A stretch of DNA of 64,000 nucleotides from Nannocystis sp. RBIL2 (GTDB lineage Bacteria > Myxococcota_A > Polyangia > Nannocystales > Nannocystaceae): assembly GCF_026626745.1 (NCBI RefSeq), contig NZ_JAPNJW010000001.1, forward strand, positions 6,170,001 to 6,234,000. Direction: 5' to 3'. The notes under the pieces are model-generated. The model ran no database searches. It had not been told where the DNA came from and saw only the letters and a program-made list of their open reading frames with translations. Below are positions 63,875 through 64,000 of this stretch, in pieces. The translations under genes were made by a program, and so were the position numbers. Position 1 is the first letter of the stretch, and the number at the start of each line of letters is the position of its first letter.

Positions 63875-64000
63875 GCGGACGCTGAGGGTATGCCGCCGTC
63901 AAGGCCGGTGCCACTGCGTGCGATCGCCCGGCGAGCGCGGACGAGCGCGCGGGGCGTCACATGTCTTTCGGGACATGCTTCGTGCAGTTCGCGGGCGTAC
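63875..64000. other. Upstream region of the giant gene, with palindrome copy 11
   Basis: 126 bp to the window edge. TGTCTTTCGGGACA at 63962-63975 (ATGTC...GACAT) is the last copy of the palindrome family. No gene start visible. Confidence 0.5.

Overview
The window is very GC-rich DNA, with third codon positions almost all G or C in real genes. It looks like a myxobacterial chromosome, probably suborder Nannocystineae. Pointers are about twenty lipoprotein genes with Thr/Ser/Gly linkers after the lipobox, Cys-rich and FG-GAP repeat lipoproteins, a MYXO-CTERM-like tail, and dense antisense open frames typical of such genomes. No rRNA, tRNA, CRISPR array, complete insertion sequence or prophage was seen. 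The taxonomic call is inference from sequence style only.

Left part (1-12.9 kb): a leftward formate dehydrogenase operon (nitrate-reductase-associated protein, fdhD, fdsG, fdsB cut by the window edge); a Qnr/McbG-like pentapeptide protein; three lipoproteins; a cytochrome P450 plus alpha/beta hydrolase transcribed away from a regulator that carries a TetR head and a MerR-like tail, with a 19-bp palindrome between them; a decayed stretch; a CxxxxCH lipoprotein; and an AraC regulator translationally coupled to an aldo/keto reductase.

Middle (13-36 kb): a probably frameshifted gene with Cys, His and Asn/Asp residues of a papain-like or transglutaminase-like fold; a UvrA-like double ABC ATPase; an AraC/VOC pair; a GH5 glycosidase; a large island of surface lipoproteins (LRR-like, FG-GAP, Cys-rich) containing two decayed 3' ends of the FG-GAP gene; a YbaY-like lipoprotein, a glutathione transferase, a YccF membrane protein and a GT-C-type membrane protein.

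Right part (36-64 kb): a MYXO-CTERM-like lipoprotein, a YcjY-like hydrolase, a beta-helix lipoprotein, a secreted protein with MACPF-like features, a 1172-residue membrane-sulfatase-PhoD fusion, small metabolic genes, further lipoproteins, a large FG-GAP protein, a 72-residue PEP-CTERM-like protein, and a 2086-residue A2M/MG2-related protein that also has a decayed 3' copy.

Outside the genes, the most striking signal is a 14-bp palindrome of form TGTCY-N4-RGACA. I count eleven copies, always with a 4-nt spacer, both between genes and inside codons in different reading frames. It may be a genome-wide protein-binding or structural element.
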